A stretch of 64,000 bases of DNA from Christensenella sp. UBA2853 (GTDB taxonomy: Bacteria > Bacillota > Clostridia > Christensenellales > Aristaeellaceae), in NCBI GenBank assembly GCA_002350845.1, contig DEFL01000076.1:33384-97383 (forward strand), given 5' to 3'. The first letter of the stretch is position 1; every line of letters begins with the position of its first letter. Position numbers and translations under genes: made by a program. The notes below the pieces were generated by a model that was not told where the DNA came from, did no database searches, and saw nothing but the letters and a program-made list of their open reading frames with translations. This document shows, piece by piece, positions 56,931-64,000 of the stretch.

Positions 56931-58259
56931 ATGAAAAAGTTTTTGGCTGTGATGCTCGCGCTGACCATGCTGGTTGGCCTGACTGCTGTCGGTGCTTCCG
57001 CTGAAGGCGGAAAGACGACGGTTGTCTTCTGGAACAGCTGGACCGGCGGCGACGGTGAAGCCCTGCAGGCTCTGGTCACCAAGTTCAATGAAAGTCAGGA
57101 TGAAGTGTTCGTCGACATGACCAGAACAACATCTTTCGGCGATATGCTGCAGACTGCCCTTCCCACGAAGGAAGCGGCTGACCTGATCCTTCTGAATATC
57201 AATGACTATAACCGGTACGACGGCTATCTGCGTCCTATCACTGATATCTTTGAGAACACCTCTCTGAAGGCTGAGGACTTCTCCAATGCCTATTTGAGCA
57301 TGGCGTACAAGGGTGAGGAGCTGTACGGCATTCCGTTCCAGATTTCCACGTACATGATGTACTACAACAAGGATCTCTTTGCTGCTGCCGGCATTGAAGA
57401 GCTTCCGAAGACCTTCGCAGACTGGACCGCTGCTGCTGAAAAGATCAGCGCGCTGTCCACTGCTGACAAGCCCATCTACGGCTCCGGTCTGTTCTACTGC
57501 TACAACGGCCAGAATCAGTCCGTCATCCAGCGCTTCGGCACTGATTATCTGATTGTCGGCGACGAAGAAAACGGCTTCAAGGCCAATCTCCTGGACAACC
57601 AGGCTCTGGCGGATGCTCTGATTTGGATGAAGAACCTGTATGATGCAGGCTACAATCCCAAGGAACGTGACATCGACTCCATGATGGCTGCTGGCCAGAT
57701 TGGCGTGATGACCAACGGCGGATGGCTCAAGGGTTCTCTGGATGCTTCCGGCGTCAATTACGGCATTGCCAAGCTGCCCACCGCCAAGGGCGACGATCTG
57801 GATAACTGGGCGCTGGGTGATCTGAACTGCTTCATGATGACCACCTCTGCCACCGACGAGACCGCAAAGGCTGCCTATAAGTTCATCGACTGGTGGTTCA
57901 CCGGATCCGGCCTCGAGGCTCAGGAAGTCACCCAGAATGTGGACTACAGCGGCATGACCCCGAACGCCGAATGGTCCATCTCAATGTGCTATCTCAATGC
58001 CTATCTGCCCACGGTCAACAGTCCTGAATATCAGGCTGAGAAGGTGCTTGTGGACCTGACTCCGAGCGAGACCGCGCAGGTGCAGATGTTCACTGCTCCC
58101 GGAACGCTCTTCTTCTCGGACGCTGCCAGCGTACAGGCTGACATGGTCGAGAACTGGGTGTTCAACGGACCGGTCAACCCGACCTATGACGATGTACAGG
58201 ACTTCCTGCAGAATTATCAGGCTGACCTGGAAGACTATATCGCTGAATATTACAACTGA
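56931..58259 (+). CDS. Sugar ABC transporter substrate-binding protein
   Basis: A 442-residue binding protein. MKKFLAVMLALTMLVGLTAVGASA is a type I signal peptide ending at ASA; there is no lipobox Cys, so it is released or held by the permease in a Gram-positive cell. The body is family 1: VVFWNSWTGGDGEALQAL, YGIPFQISTYMMYYNKDLFA and GVMTNGGWLKGSL. ATG 56931 follows AAAGGAGGATTCTTTGT; the frame is open further upstream in the leader without similarity. The gene is the first of a binding protein-permease-permease-GH43 operon under LacI control. Confidence 0.93.
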   Translation: MKKFLAVMLALTMLVGLTAVGASAEGGKTTVVFWNSWTGGDGEALQALVTKFNESQDEVFVDMTRTTSFGDMLQTALPTKEAADLILLNINDYNRYDGYLRPITDIFENTSLKAEDFSNAYLSMAYKGEELYGIPFQISTYMMYYNKDLFAAAGIEELPKTFADWTAAAEKISALSTADKPIYGSGLFYCYNGQNQSVIQRFGTDYLIVGDEENGFKANLLDNQALADALIWMKNLYDAGYNPKERDIDSMMAAGQIGVMTNGGWLKGSLDASGVNYGIAKLPTAKGDDLDNWALGDLNCFMMTTSATDETAKAAYKFIDWWFTGSGLEAQEVTQNVDYSGMTPNAEWSISMCYLNAYLPTVNSPEYQAEKVLVDLTPSETAQVQMFTAPGTLFFSDAASVQADMVENWVFNGPVNPTYDDVQDFLQNYQADLEDYIAEYYN

Positions 58260-58279
58260 TTTCTCTGAACTGAATGCCC

Positions 58280-58308
58280 GGGGGATACCGGATGATCCGG
58301 TATCCCCC
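58280..58308 (+). terminator. Intercistronic hairpin after the binding-protein gene
   Basis: GGGGGATACCGGA/TCCGGTATCCCCC with a 3-nt loop and no T-run. Such stems between binding-protein and permease genes stabilise the upstream mRNA or attenuate read-through, giving more binding protein. Confidence 0.75.
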
Positions 58309-58339
58309 TATCGTTTTGAATCAACAGGAGGTGGACTCG

Positions 58340-59248
58340 GTGACCACTGTCAACAGAAAAAAAGTCCGTCCGAAATCCTTTGAAAGGAAGCTGGAGAGAA
58401 CAGCCTATCTTTTCATCATGCCGGCAGCTATTCTGCTGATCATATTCTGCATTGTTCCCATGCTTGGGTCCTTCTTTGTCTCCACACAGAAGATGGGTGT
58501 GGACCTGAGCAAGGCGGAGTTTGTCGGACTGGACAATTATACCAAGGCACTTTCCGACCGCAGATTTCTGCAGAGCGTTGGGATCTCTCTGAAATATACG
58601 GCTGTTGAAGTGCCGCTGCAGATGATCATCGGCCTCGTCCTCTCCGCACTTTTGGCGAAGAATACTGTGCTGAACAAGCTGTTCCGGAGTATATATTTCC
58701 TGCCGGTCGTGGCCTCTGCCGTGACAGTTGGCGTGACCTGGCAGCTCGTGCTTCACTCCAATATTGGCATTTTCACCTACTGGCTGAAACTGCTCGGCAT
58801 GAAGGACGCAAACCTTTTGAACAATACGTCGACAGCCCTGTATGTGGTAGTGTTTGTCGCCATCTGGAAGACCTTTGGCATCTCGGCGATCATTCTGGTG
58901 TCTGCGATCCAGAATATTTCAGACTCCCTTTTTGAGGCGGCAGCGATGGACGGTGCAGGAAAGATTCGCCAGTTCTTCTCGGTGACGCTTCCAAGCATTA
59001 TGCCGTCGTTCTGGTTCCTCCTGATGACACGCATTATCGGATCGCTTCAGATGTTCGATATTGTCTATACCATGACCGGTGGAGGACCCAGCCGGTCGAC
59101 GACCACCATGGTGGTATATATCTATGATCAGGCCTTCAATTCCATGAACAAGATGGGATACTCCACTGCCATGAGCGAGTTCCTGTTTGTCGGCATCATG
59201 GCCATCACCATCGTGATGTATATCATTATGGACAGGACAAGTGATTGA
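58340..59248 (+). CDS. Carbohydrate ABC permease (MalF/UgpA-like)
   Basis: A 302-residue permease with six helices and the EAA loop FEAAAMDGAGKIRQFFSVTLP. The start is a GTG at 58340 with AGGAGGTG eight bases before it; the frame is open further upstream but crosses the hairpin. GGGPSRSTTTMVVYIYDQAF near the end is characteristic of UgpA-type subunits. It works with the next permease and a shared ATPase encoded elsewhere. Confidence 0.92.
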   Translation: MTTVNRKKVRPKSFERKLERTAYLFIMPAAILLIIFCIVPMLGSFFVSTQKMGVDLSKAEFVGLDNYTKALSDRRFLQSVGISLKYTAVEVPLQMIIGLVLSALLAKNTVLNKLFRSIYFLPVVASAVTVGVTWQLVLHSNIGIFTYWLKLLGMKDANLLNNTSTALYVVVFVAIWKTFGISAIILVSAIQNISDSLFEAAAMDGAGKIRQFFSVTLPSIMPSFWFLLMTRIIGSLQMFDIVYTMTGGGPSRSTTTMVVYIYDQAFNSMNKMGYSTAMSEFLFVGIMAITIVMYIIMDRTSD

Positions 59249-59262
59249 AAGGAGCAGTGCAT

Positions 59263-60159
59263 ATGCAGTATGATACAGCTGTTCAGCGCGGCAAAGCGCC
59301 GGAAAAGTACCGCAAGGCTCCTTTTACGGTGCGGTTGGTCCGTTTCCTGAAATACATTCCCGTTTTCCTTCTCCTGTTCAGCTTTGCCTTCCTTCTGCTG
59401 GCTCCGCTTCTGTGGATGTGCCTTGGCGCATTCAAGAGTGATCCGGAAGTCCTCAGCTATCCTCCGAAGTATTTCCCGGTCATGAACCATTTCCCGGAAA
59501 ACTGGGCGAACGTCCTCAAACAGATTGACTTTATGGGCATGACGGTCAATACGGCGATCTATGCAATCGGAACCACCATCCCCGCCATGTTTGTCAATGC
59601 ACTTGCAGGCTATGCTTTTGCCCGCTTCCGCTTCAGAGGCAAGAACGTTCTGTTCCTTCTGTTCCTGGCCACCATGATGATTCCCTTCCAGGTGGTCATG
59701 GTGCCTCTGTATCTGGAAGTCTATTACATGGGTTGGCTCAACAATTTCTGGGGATTGATTGTTCCCAAGATTGCCTCTGCCTACTGGGTCTTCCTGTGCC
59801 GCTCTGCATTTGAGGGGCTGCCCAAGGATCTTGAGGACGCGGCAAGAATTGACGGCATGAATGAGTTCGGCATCTTTGCCAAAATCATGCTGCCGCTGAT
59901 CAAGCCGACAATGATTACGGTTCTTCTACTGAGCATCAATAACTGCTGGAATGACCTGCTCTGGCCGATGATTGTGGCGAGCAAATCTTCCATGAGAACG
60001 CTTTCCAATGGTCTGGCGATCTTTATCGGCAATCGGACCGACAACTATTCCCTGGCGTTCTCATCGGCAGCTGTTTCCATGCTGCCGATGCTGATCCTGT
60101 ATATCTTCGGACAGAAGTATTTTGTGGCCGGTCAGGTGACATCGGGAATCAAGGGATAA
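59263..60159 (+). CDS. Carbohydrate ABC permease (MalG/UgpE-like)
   Basis: A 298-residue permease: LWMCLGAFKSDPEVLSYP, NALAGYAFARFRFRGKN, MIPFQVVMVPLYLEVYYMG and the EAA-like loop EDAARIDGMNEFGIFAKIMLP, ending KYFVAGQVTSGIKG. ATG 59263 follows AAAGGAGCAGTGCAT, 14 bases after the previous stop. Standard length. Confidence 0.93.
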   Translation: MQYDTAVQRGKAPEKYRKAPFTVRLVRFLKYIPVFLLLFSFAFLLLAPLLWMCLGAFKSDPEVLSYPPKYFPVMNHFPENWANVLKQIDFMGMTVNTAIYAIGTTIPAMFVNALAGYAFARFRFRGKNVLFLLFLATMMIPFQVVMVPLYLEVYYMGWLNNFWGLIVPKIASAYWVFLCRSAFEGLPKDLEDAARIDGMNEFGIFAKIMLPLIKPTMITVLLLSINNCWNDLLWPMIVASKSSMRTLSNGLAIFIGNRTDNYSLAFSSAAVSMLPMLILYIFGQKYFVAGQVTSGIKG

Positions 60160-60182
60160 CTATTGTCTGAGGAGAAAAAACA

Positions 60183-62072
60183 ATGGCAACTATTTTCTGC
60201 TATACTAAACCCGGAATTGGTGTTTATCCGGATGACAATTATCCGGGGCATGTCGGATATCTGTGCGACTGGGAACAGGCGATGCACCTTGCCTGGTCGC
60301 AGGATGGAAAAGAATATCATCCGCTGCGCAACAATACCGGCATCCTGTTTGCAAAAGCTGCCTTTGACGAGGGTGACCCGAAAGGGGTCACCAAGACGCT
60401 GATAGATCCATGGGTGTTTCGAAAAAAAGACGGGTCGTTTGGTGTGTGCTGTATCCGATGCAGCCAGAATGCGCCGGATCCGGGCCGGCAGGGGTCCATG
60501 CTGCTTTTCTCCTCACCGGATCTTGTGCATTATACTGAAGATGGCTTCCTTTCGGTGGCTGAAGGCGAAATCCGCCGTCCGCGTTGCTTCTGGGATATAT
60601 CCGAAGGGTGTTACCGGTTGATGTGGGAGGAGGACGGCAGGACGATCGGCGCAAGGAGCGAAGATATCAGAGAAGTATCGGATGTTTGCGCATGTGAACA
60701 TGCACCTGCCTACAGTGAGGAAACCTTTGGAATTCCGGACTGCGTTCCCGGAAACGTGCTGGAGGTTACAGACGAAGAACTCTGCGTGATCCGAGGCTTT
60801 CTCGACGAGATCCGGAATGTCTCCGTACATGTGCCTCCTGTGAAGATCCGGAGGGGAAGCGTCGTTTCCGGGAAGGACCTGCCAAAAGCCATATGCGTAT
60901 ACAGTGACGGCTCCGAGCATGAAAAAGCCGTGGACTGGGATGGGGAAGCGATTCAAAAACTGGACACAGCGGTTCCGGGAACTTTCCGGATTCCCGGGAA
61001 AGTCCGCCGCAGTCCGTGGCACTTTCCGATGCGGCTTGAATACGGCGGAATGGATCCGCGGGACCTGAACGATGCGAACCTGTACAGGGGGATGTCCGAC
61101 CCCTGCATAACGTATTACAGAGGAAAGTATTATCTCAGTTCGTCCGGCACGGATACGATTGTTCTTCGGTGTGCAGACCGGCCTGAGGAGACGTTTGGAT
61201 CGGCCCCGGTCATTATCTCTCATGTGGCCCTGGACCCGGGCGAACCCTTCTGCGGGACATGGGCAGCTGAACTCCATGAGATCGGCGGAAAACTCTGCAT
61301 GCTCACAGCACGCTGCCCGGGAGGCGACTGGACGAAGGTGTATGCAGTGGTCCTCATCTGTCATGGGGATCCGCTGGAATCTGCGGCGTGGAGTCAGCCG
61401 CATGAAATGCTGGCCATGAACGGCCGGCGATTAAAGGAAGACGGGATTACGCTGGATATGACGTATTTCAGGGACGGTGGTCGGGACTATGTGATGTGGT
61501 CAGACCGCAGGATTACGATGCAGGACGGAAAGCAGGTCATTGAACCGGCAGACATCCGGATTGCAGTGATCGACCCTGAAAAGCCATGGCAGCTTATCAG
61601 CCCCATCACCTGCGTCATTCGTCCCGATTATGGATGGGACCGCATGGAAACCGAGGTGGATGAAGGTCCGTATATTCTCAGGCACGGGGATGACCTGATG
61701 ATTACTTTCTCCGGATCATCCACCGGCATGGCGGATCTGTATGATGTGGGTCTCCTGAAAGCAAAGAGTGGAAGCGATCTGCTGGATCCCGCCGCATGGG
61801 AGGAGATCGGATATCCGCTCCTGACTAAAGAAAGTGTACCAGGTGAGTATGGTCCCGGACATAACAACTTTGTTGTGGATCATGAGAGCGGGGATACGGT
61901 GATGGTGTATCATGCGGTTCCGCATGATCAAAACGGGAAAACACTCTATCGGCAGCCTGGACTGCGGCGTCTGCACTGGACAAAGAATGGACTTCCATAT
62001 CTGGAGATGACCCAGGAAAGGGATCTGGATCCGAAATTGGAGCAGGTTGAGGTGCAGGTGACAATCGACTAA
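60183..62072 (+). CDS. GH43-like enzyme of 629 residues
   Basis: A cytoplasmic protein, start ATG 60183 after GAGGAGAAAAAACA. The N-terminal 170 residues look like one propeller-type unit (HVGYLCDWEQAMHLAWSQDG, LIDPWVFRKKDGSFGVC, DLVHYTEDG); a linker domain of about 100 residues follows; the C-terminal 330 residues form a second GH43-type propeller (MSDPCITYYRGKYYLSSSG, CGTWAAELHEIGGKLCML, EGPYILRHGDDLMITFSGSS, EYGPGHNNFVVD). The second has the better catalytic triad, with Asp in S-D-P, Asp/Glu in W-A-A-E and Glu in E-G-P-Y. Substrate should match the operon's transported sugar, unknown. Confidence 0.78.
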   Translation: MATIFCYTKPGIGVYPDDNYPGHVGYLCDWEQAMHLAWSQDGKEYHPLRNNTGILFAKAAFDEGDPKGVTKTLIDPWVFRKKDGSFGVCCIRCSQNAPDPGRQGSMLLFSSPDLVHYTEDGFLSVAEGEIRRPRCFWDISEGCYRLMWEEDGRTIGARSEDIREVSDVCACEHAPAYSEETFGIPDCVPGNVLEVTDEELCVIRGFLDEIRNVSVHVPPVKIRRGSVVSGKDLPKAICVYSDGSEHEKAVDWDGEAIQKLDTAVPGTFRIPGKVRRSPWHFPMRLEYGGMDPRDLNDANLYRGMSDPCITYYRGKYYLSSSGTDTIVLRCADRPEETFGSAPVIISHVALDPGEPFCGTWAAELHEIGGKLCMLTARCPGGDWTKVYAVVLICHGDPLESAAWSQPHEMLAMNGRRLKEDGITLDMTYFRDGGRDYVMWSDRRITMQDGKQVIEPADIRIAVIDPEKPWQLISPITCVIRPDYGWDRMETEVDEGPYILRHGDDLMITFSGSSTGMADLYDVGLLKAKSGSDLLDPAAWEEIGYPLLTKESVPGEYGPGHNNFVVDHESGDTVMVYHAVPHDQNGKTLYRQPGLRRLHWTKNGLPYLEMTQERDLDPKLEQVEVQVTID

Positions 62073-62075
62073 CAG

Positions 62076-62125
62076 AAAGAGGCGTGAAGATGCCGGGCGC
62101 ACCGGCGATGCTTCACGCCTCTTTT
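62076..62125 (+). terminator. Terminator of the LacI-controlled operon
   Basis: AAAGAGGCGTGAAG (62076-62089) pairs with CTTCACGCCTCTTT (62111-62124), followed by TG; the loop carries CCGG/CCGG pairs. Confidence 0.8.
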
Positions 62126-62399
62126 GTGAGCGGCAGGCTTTCTGTCCCGCCAGACCCGGGGAGTACAGGATGCAGAAAAGATGGTTGTGAATTGTCACGA
62201 AAGTCCCGGGATGCCTGCCGCATTCCGGGGAAATTTTGGTTCGCACCTTTTTTTCCGGGTTTGAAGAACGAAAACGCAGTATAGTGTCGGCGCAGGGAAG
62301 AAAACCTGCATGAAAGATGCCTGCAGCAATTCATGCACTTCACTGTTAATGAAGAAAACGGCATCTTGGTTCTATTTTGAGAGGAGAGGAGGAAAAAAA
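62126..62399 (+). other. Leader region upstream of the DUF2828 gene
   Basis: About 270 bases with no gene. A TATAGT at 62280-62285 may be a -10 box for the downstream gene (no good -35 box), and GCAGG/CCTGC (about 62292-62310) can form a small hairpin in the leader. Confidence 0.45.
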
Positions 62400-63875
62400 G
62401 TGTTTTCCACTATGCTGAAAGCCCTGAAGGAGCTGACCTGGCGCACCCGGACTGAAAACGGTGCCGCTGCACTCACTTCCACCCTATCGCATTGTCTGGA
62501 TCTCTTCGGCACCATCGGTGCCCTGCGTGAAGCATCCGAGGAGAGGATCATCCGAAGCTTTGTATGCGCGTACGCCGAGAATCCGGACCTTGCCATGCGC
62601 ACCCTGTTCTATGCCCGCGACATCCGCGGCGGACTGGGCGAGCGCCGTGTTTTCCGTGTCCTGATCCGCTATCTCGCGGACCATGAACCGCAGTCTGTGC
62701 GGAAGAACCTGGCCTGGATCGCTGAGATGGGCCGGTATGATGACCTGCTCGTCCTTCTTGGCACGGCCTGTGAAGCAGATGCCGTGGCCCTGATCGCGCG
62801 TCAGCTGGAGGAAGACACAGGCCGTATGGAGCGCGGTGAGCCGATCTCGCTCCTGGCCAAGTGGCTCCCCTCTGTGAACACATCCTCCGCAGAATCGGTC
62901 CGGAAGGGCCGGTACCTGGCGCGGAAGCTCGGCATGCGTGAAGCGGACTACCGCCGCACGCTCTCCCGTCTGCGCGCACACATGAAGCTGCTGGAGAACA
63001 GGCTTCGGGAGCAGGATTATACCTTTTCCTACGAGGAACAGCCCTCCGCAGCCATGCTGAAGTACCGCAAGGCCTTTCTGCGCCATGACGCCGAGCGGTA
63101 TGAAGCCTTTCTTGAAAAAGCTGAACGCGGCGAGGCCGTCCTCCACACATCTTCCCTCAACCCGTGCGACCTGGTGCAGCGCGCGATGGCGCGTTCTGCC
63201 ATGAGCAACCCCGTGGAGCGGAAGGCGCTGGATGTTTCCTGGAATGCGCTTGAGGATTTCACGGATCAGCGCAATGCGCTGTGCGTGATCGATACGTCGG
63301 GCTCCATGTTCGGCTACGGGAACCCGTGTCCCTTTGCAGTGGCCCTGTCCCTCGGACTGTACTTCGCAGAGCGCAACCGCGGTCCTTTCCAGGGCCGGTT
63401 CATCACTTTTTCGCACCGTCCGAGGCTCATTGAGATCCAGGGGCGGGATCTGGCGGAAAAGGTGGCGTACTGCGAGGCTTTGTCGGAAGTGGCGGATACC
63501 AACATCCAGGCTGTGTTCGAGCTGATTCTGGACGCGGCCATCGGCTGGCATGTCCCGCAGTCCCAGATGCCGGAGACCATCTATATCATTTCGGATATGG
63601 AGTTCAACTCCTGTACACAGGATGCATCCCTCACCAACTTTGAATATGCAAAGCGGTTGTATGCTTCTCACGGCTACCGTCTGCCGAAAGTGGTGTTCTG
63701 GAATGTGCAGTCGCGCAGCACCCATCAGCCGGTTGAACGGAACGAACAGGGGGTCATGCTGGTGAGCGGGTATACGCCGCGCATGTTCCGCCTGGTCGCC
63801 TCCGACAAGATGAGTCCCTACGGGATCATGCTGGAAGTGCTGAGGTCCGAACGGTATCGGCAGATTTGCGCGTAA
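62400..63875 (+). CDS. DUF2828/vWA-domain protein (TROVE-like fold)
   Basis: A 491-residue cytoplasmic protein. The N-terminal 270 residues are helical (HEAT-like: NPDLAMRTLFYARDIRGGLGERRVFRVL), then a von Willebrand A domain begins with CVIDTSGSMFG, whose MIDAS motif D-x-S-x-S starts at Asp298, and continues with TFSHRPRLIEI and TIYIISDMEFN (second Asp). This is the layout of DUF2828 proteins and, by fold, of Ro60/TROVE proteins that hold structured RNAs. The start is a GTG at 62400 with AGGAGG seven bases upstream, or the ATG at 62412; the frame upstream is not supported. Function unknown. Confidence 0.85.
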   Translation: MFSTMLKALKELTWRTRTENGAAALTSTLSHCLDLFGTIGALREASEERIIRSFVCAYAENPDLAMRTLFYARDIRGGLGERRVFRVLIRYLADHEPQSVRKNLAWIAEMGRYDDLLVLLGTACEADAVALIARQLEEDTGRMERGEPISLLAKWLPSVNTSSAESVRKGRYLARKLGMREADYRRTLSRLRAHMKLLENRLREQDYTFSYEEQPSAAMLKYRKAFLRHDAERYEAFLEKAERGEAVLHTSSLNPCDLVQRAMARSAMSNPVERKALDVSWNALEDFTDQRNALCVIDTSGSMFGYGNPCPFAVALSLGLYFAERNRGPFQGRFITFSHRPRLIEIQGRDLAEKVAYCEALSEVADTNIQAVFELILDAAIGWHVPQSQMPETIYIISDMEFNSCTQDASLTNFEYAKRLYASHGYRLPKVVFWNVQSRSTHQPVERNEQGVMLVSGYTPRMFRLVASDKMSPYGIMLEVLRSERYRQICA

Positions 63876-63925
63876 GGCGCTATTCAGAGAAAAGAGCAGT
63901 GAAGGCAAGGAGGGTTTCCATTCAT

Positions 63926-63976
63926 AAGGAACTAATCCTTGGGGATACCGCGTAGTCGATGTGGCTACGCGTTTTT
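63926..63976 (+). terminator. Hairpins at the right end of the window
   Basis: AAGGA/TCCTT (63926-63940) and then CGCGTAG/CTACGCG (63949-63955 with 63965-63971) followed by TTTTT, an intrinsic terminator for the DUF2828 gene. Sequence to 64000 has no gene. Confidence 0.75.
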
Positions 63977-64000
63977 CCTTGTGCGCGAGGCGAGCGCACG

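Noticed and set aside
63876..64000. Start of an IS605-type element at the right edge
   Set aside because: Two hairpins are present, but the CGCGTAG stem with TTTTT is sufficiently explained as a terminator, and no transposase sequence is visible.
1..64000. CRISPR array, prophage, integron or rRNA/tRNA genes
   Set aside because: No spaced identical repeats, phage genes, attC-like sites or RNA gene signatures were found on reading the window.

Overview
The window looks like chromosomal DNA of a GC-rich, fibre-degrading Gram-positive anaerobe of the Clostridia. I infer this from the FeoA-FeoA-FeoB set with its Cys-rich partner, the two-subunit glycine decarboxylase under a tandem glycine riboswitch, two sugar ABC transporters of the clostridial type, LacI and membrane-anchored AraC regulators, glycoside hydrolases of the GH43, GH106 and GH115 types, strong AGGAGG ribosome binding sites, frequent GTG/TTG starts and sigma-A promoters with 17-bp spacers. 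No rRNA, tRNA, CRISPR array or intact mobile element was seen. The species cannot be named from this; a rumen or gut relative is a guess.

Layout. 0-10 kb: tail of a WYL-like regulator, rtcB, a Dabb-ykvI operon on the minus strand, a GH43-like enzyme, a GT-C-like membrane protein, a secreted NlpC/P60-like protein divergent from an Ig-repeat protein, an SDR/RmlD-like reductase and a secreted acidic helical protein behind three 11-bp repeats. 10-16 kb: a deoxyribonucleotidase, a candidate small RNA, an OmpR-type regulator whose receiver has lost its phosphorylation residues, then feoA-feoA-feoB and a FeoB-associated Cys-rich peptide; two DtxR-like palindromes flank the regulator gene. 16-24 kb: mgtC-like gene, then the glycine riboswitch and gcvPA-gcvPB-lplA-gcvT-gcvH-lpd, a complete glycine cleavage operon carrying its own lipoate ligase. 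24-29 kb: an HD-plus-RyR protein, a double-glycine-leader SH3 protein, a MATE transporter and two of three related two-helix membrane proteins (the third is at 15.8 kb).

29-41 kb: a minus-strand operon of two permeases, a binding protein, an AraC-type membrane regulator and a GH115 alpha-glucuronidase, which fits uptake and use of glucuronoxylan fragments; then a TIR-transmembrane-propeller protein and an orphan HipA-like kinase. 41-47 kb: a GH106-like enzyme, an aminoglycoside-nucleotidyltransferase-like protein and a GH43. 47-53 kb: a tightly packed minus-strand run of acetyltransferases, small kinases, an MBL-fold protein, an M50-type protease and a DUF3795 frame that lacks a start codon.

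53-64 kb: glycogen synthase, gene debris and an IS200-type remnant, then a LacI-controlled binding protein-permease-permease-GH43 operon with a clear palindromic operator, and finally a DUF2828 (vWA) protein.

The main theme is plant-polysaccharide catabolism plus iron uptake and one-carbon/glycine metabolism. The parts that deserve most attention are the HD-RyR protein, the TIR-propeller protein, the phosphorylation-dead regulator with its neighbouring small RNA and iron boxes, the three-member small membrane protein family, the GG-leader SH3 protein, and the GNAT-TGA-DUF3795 reading frame.
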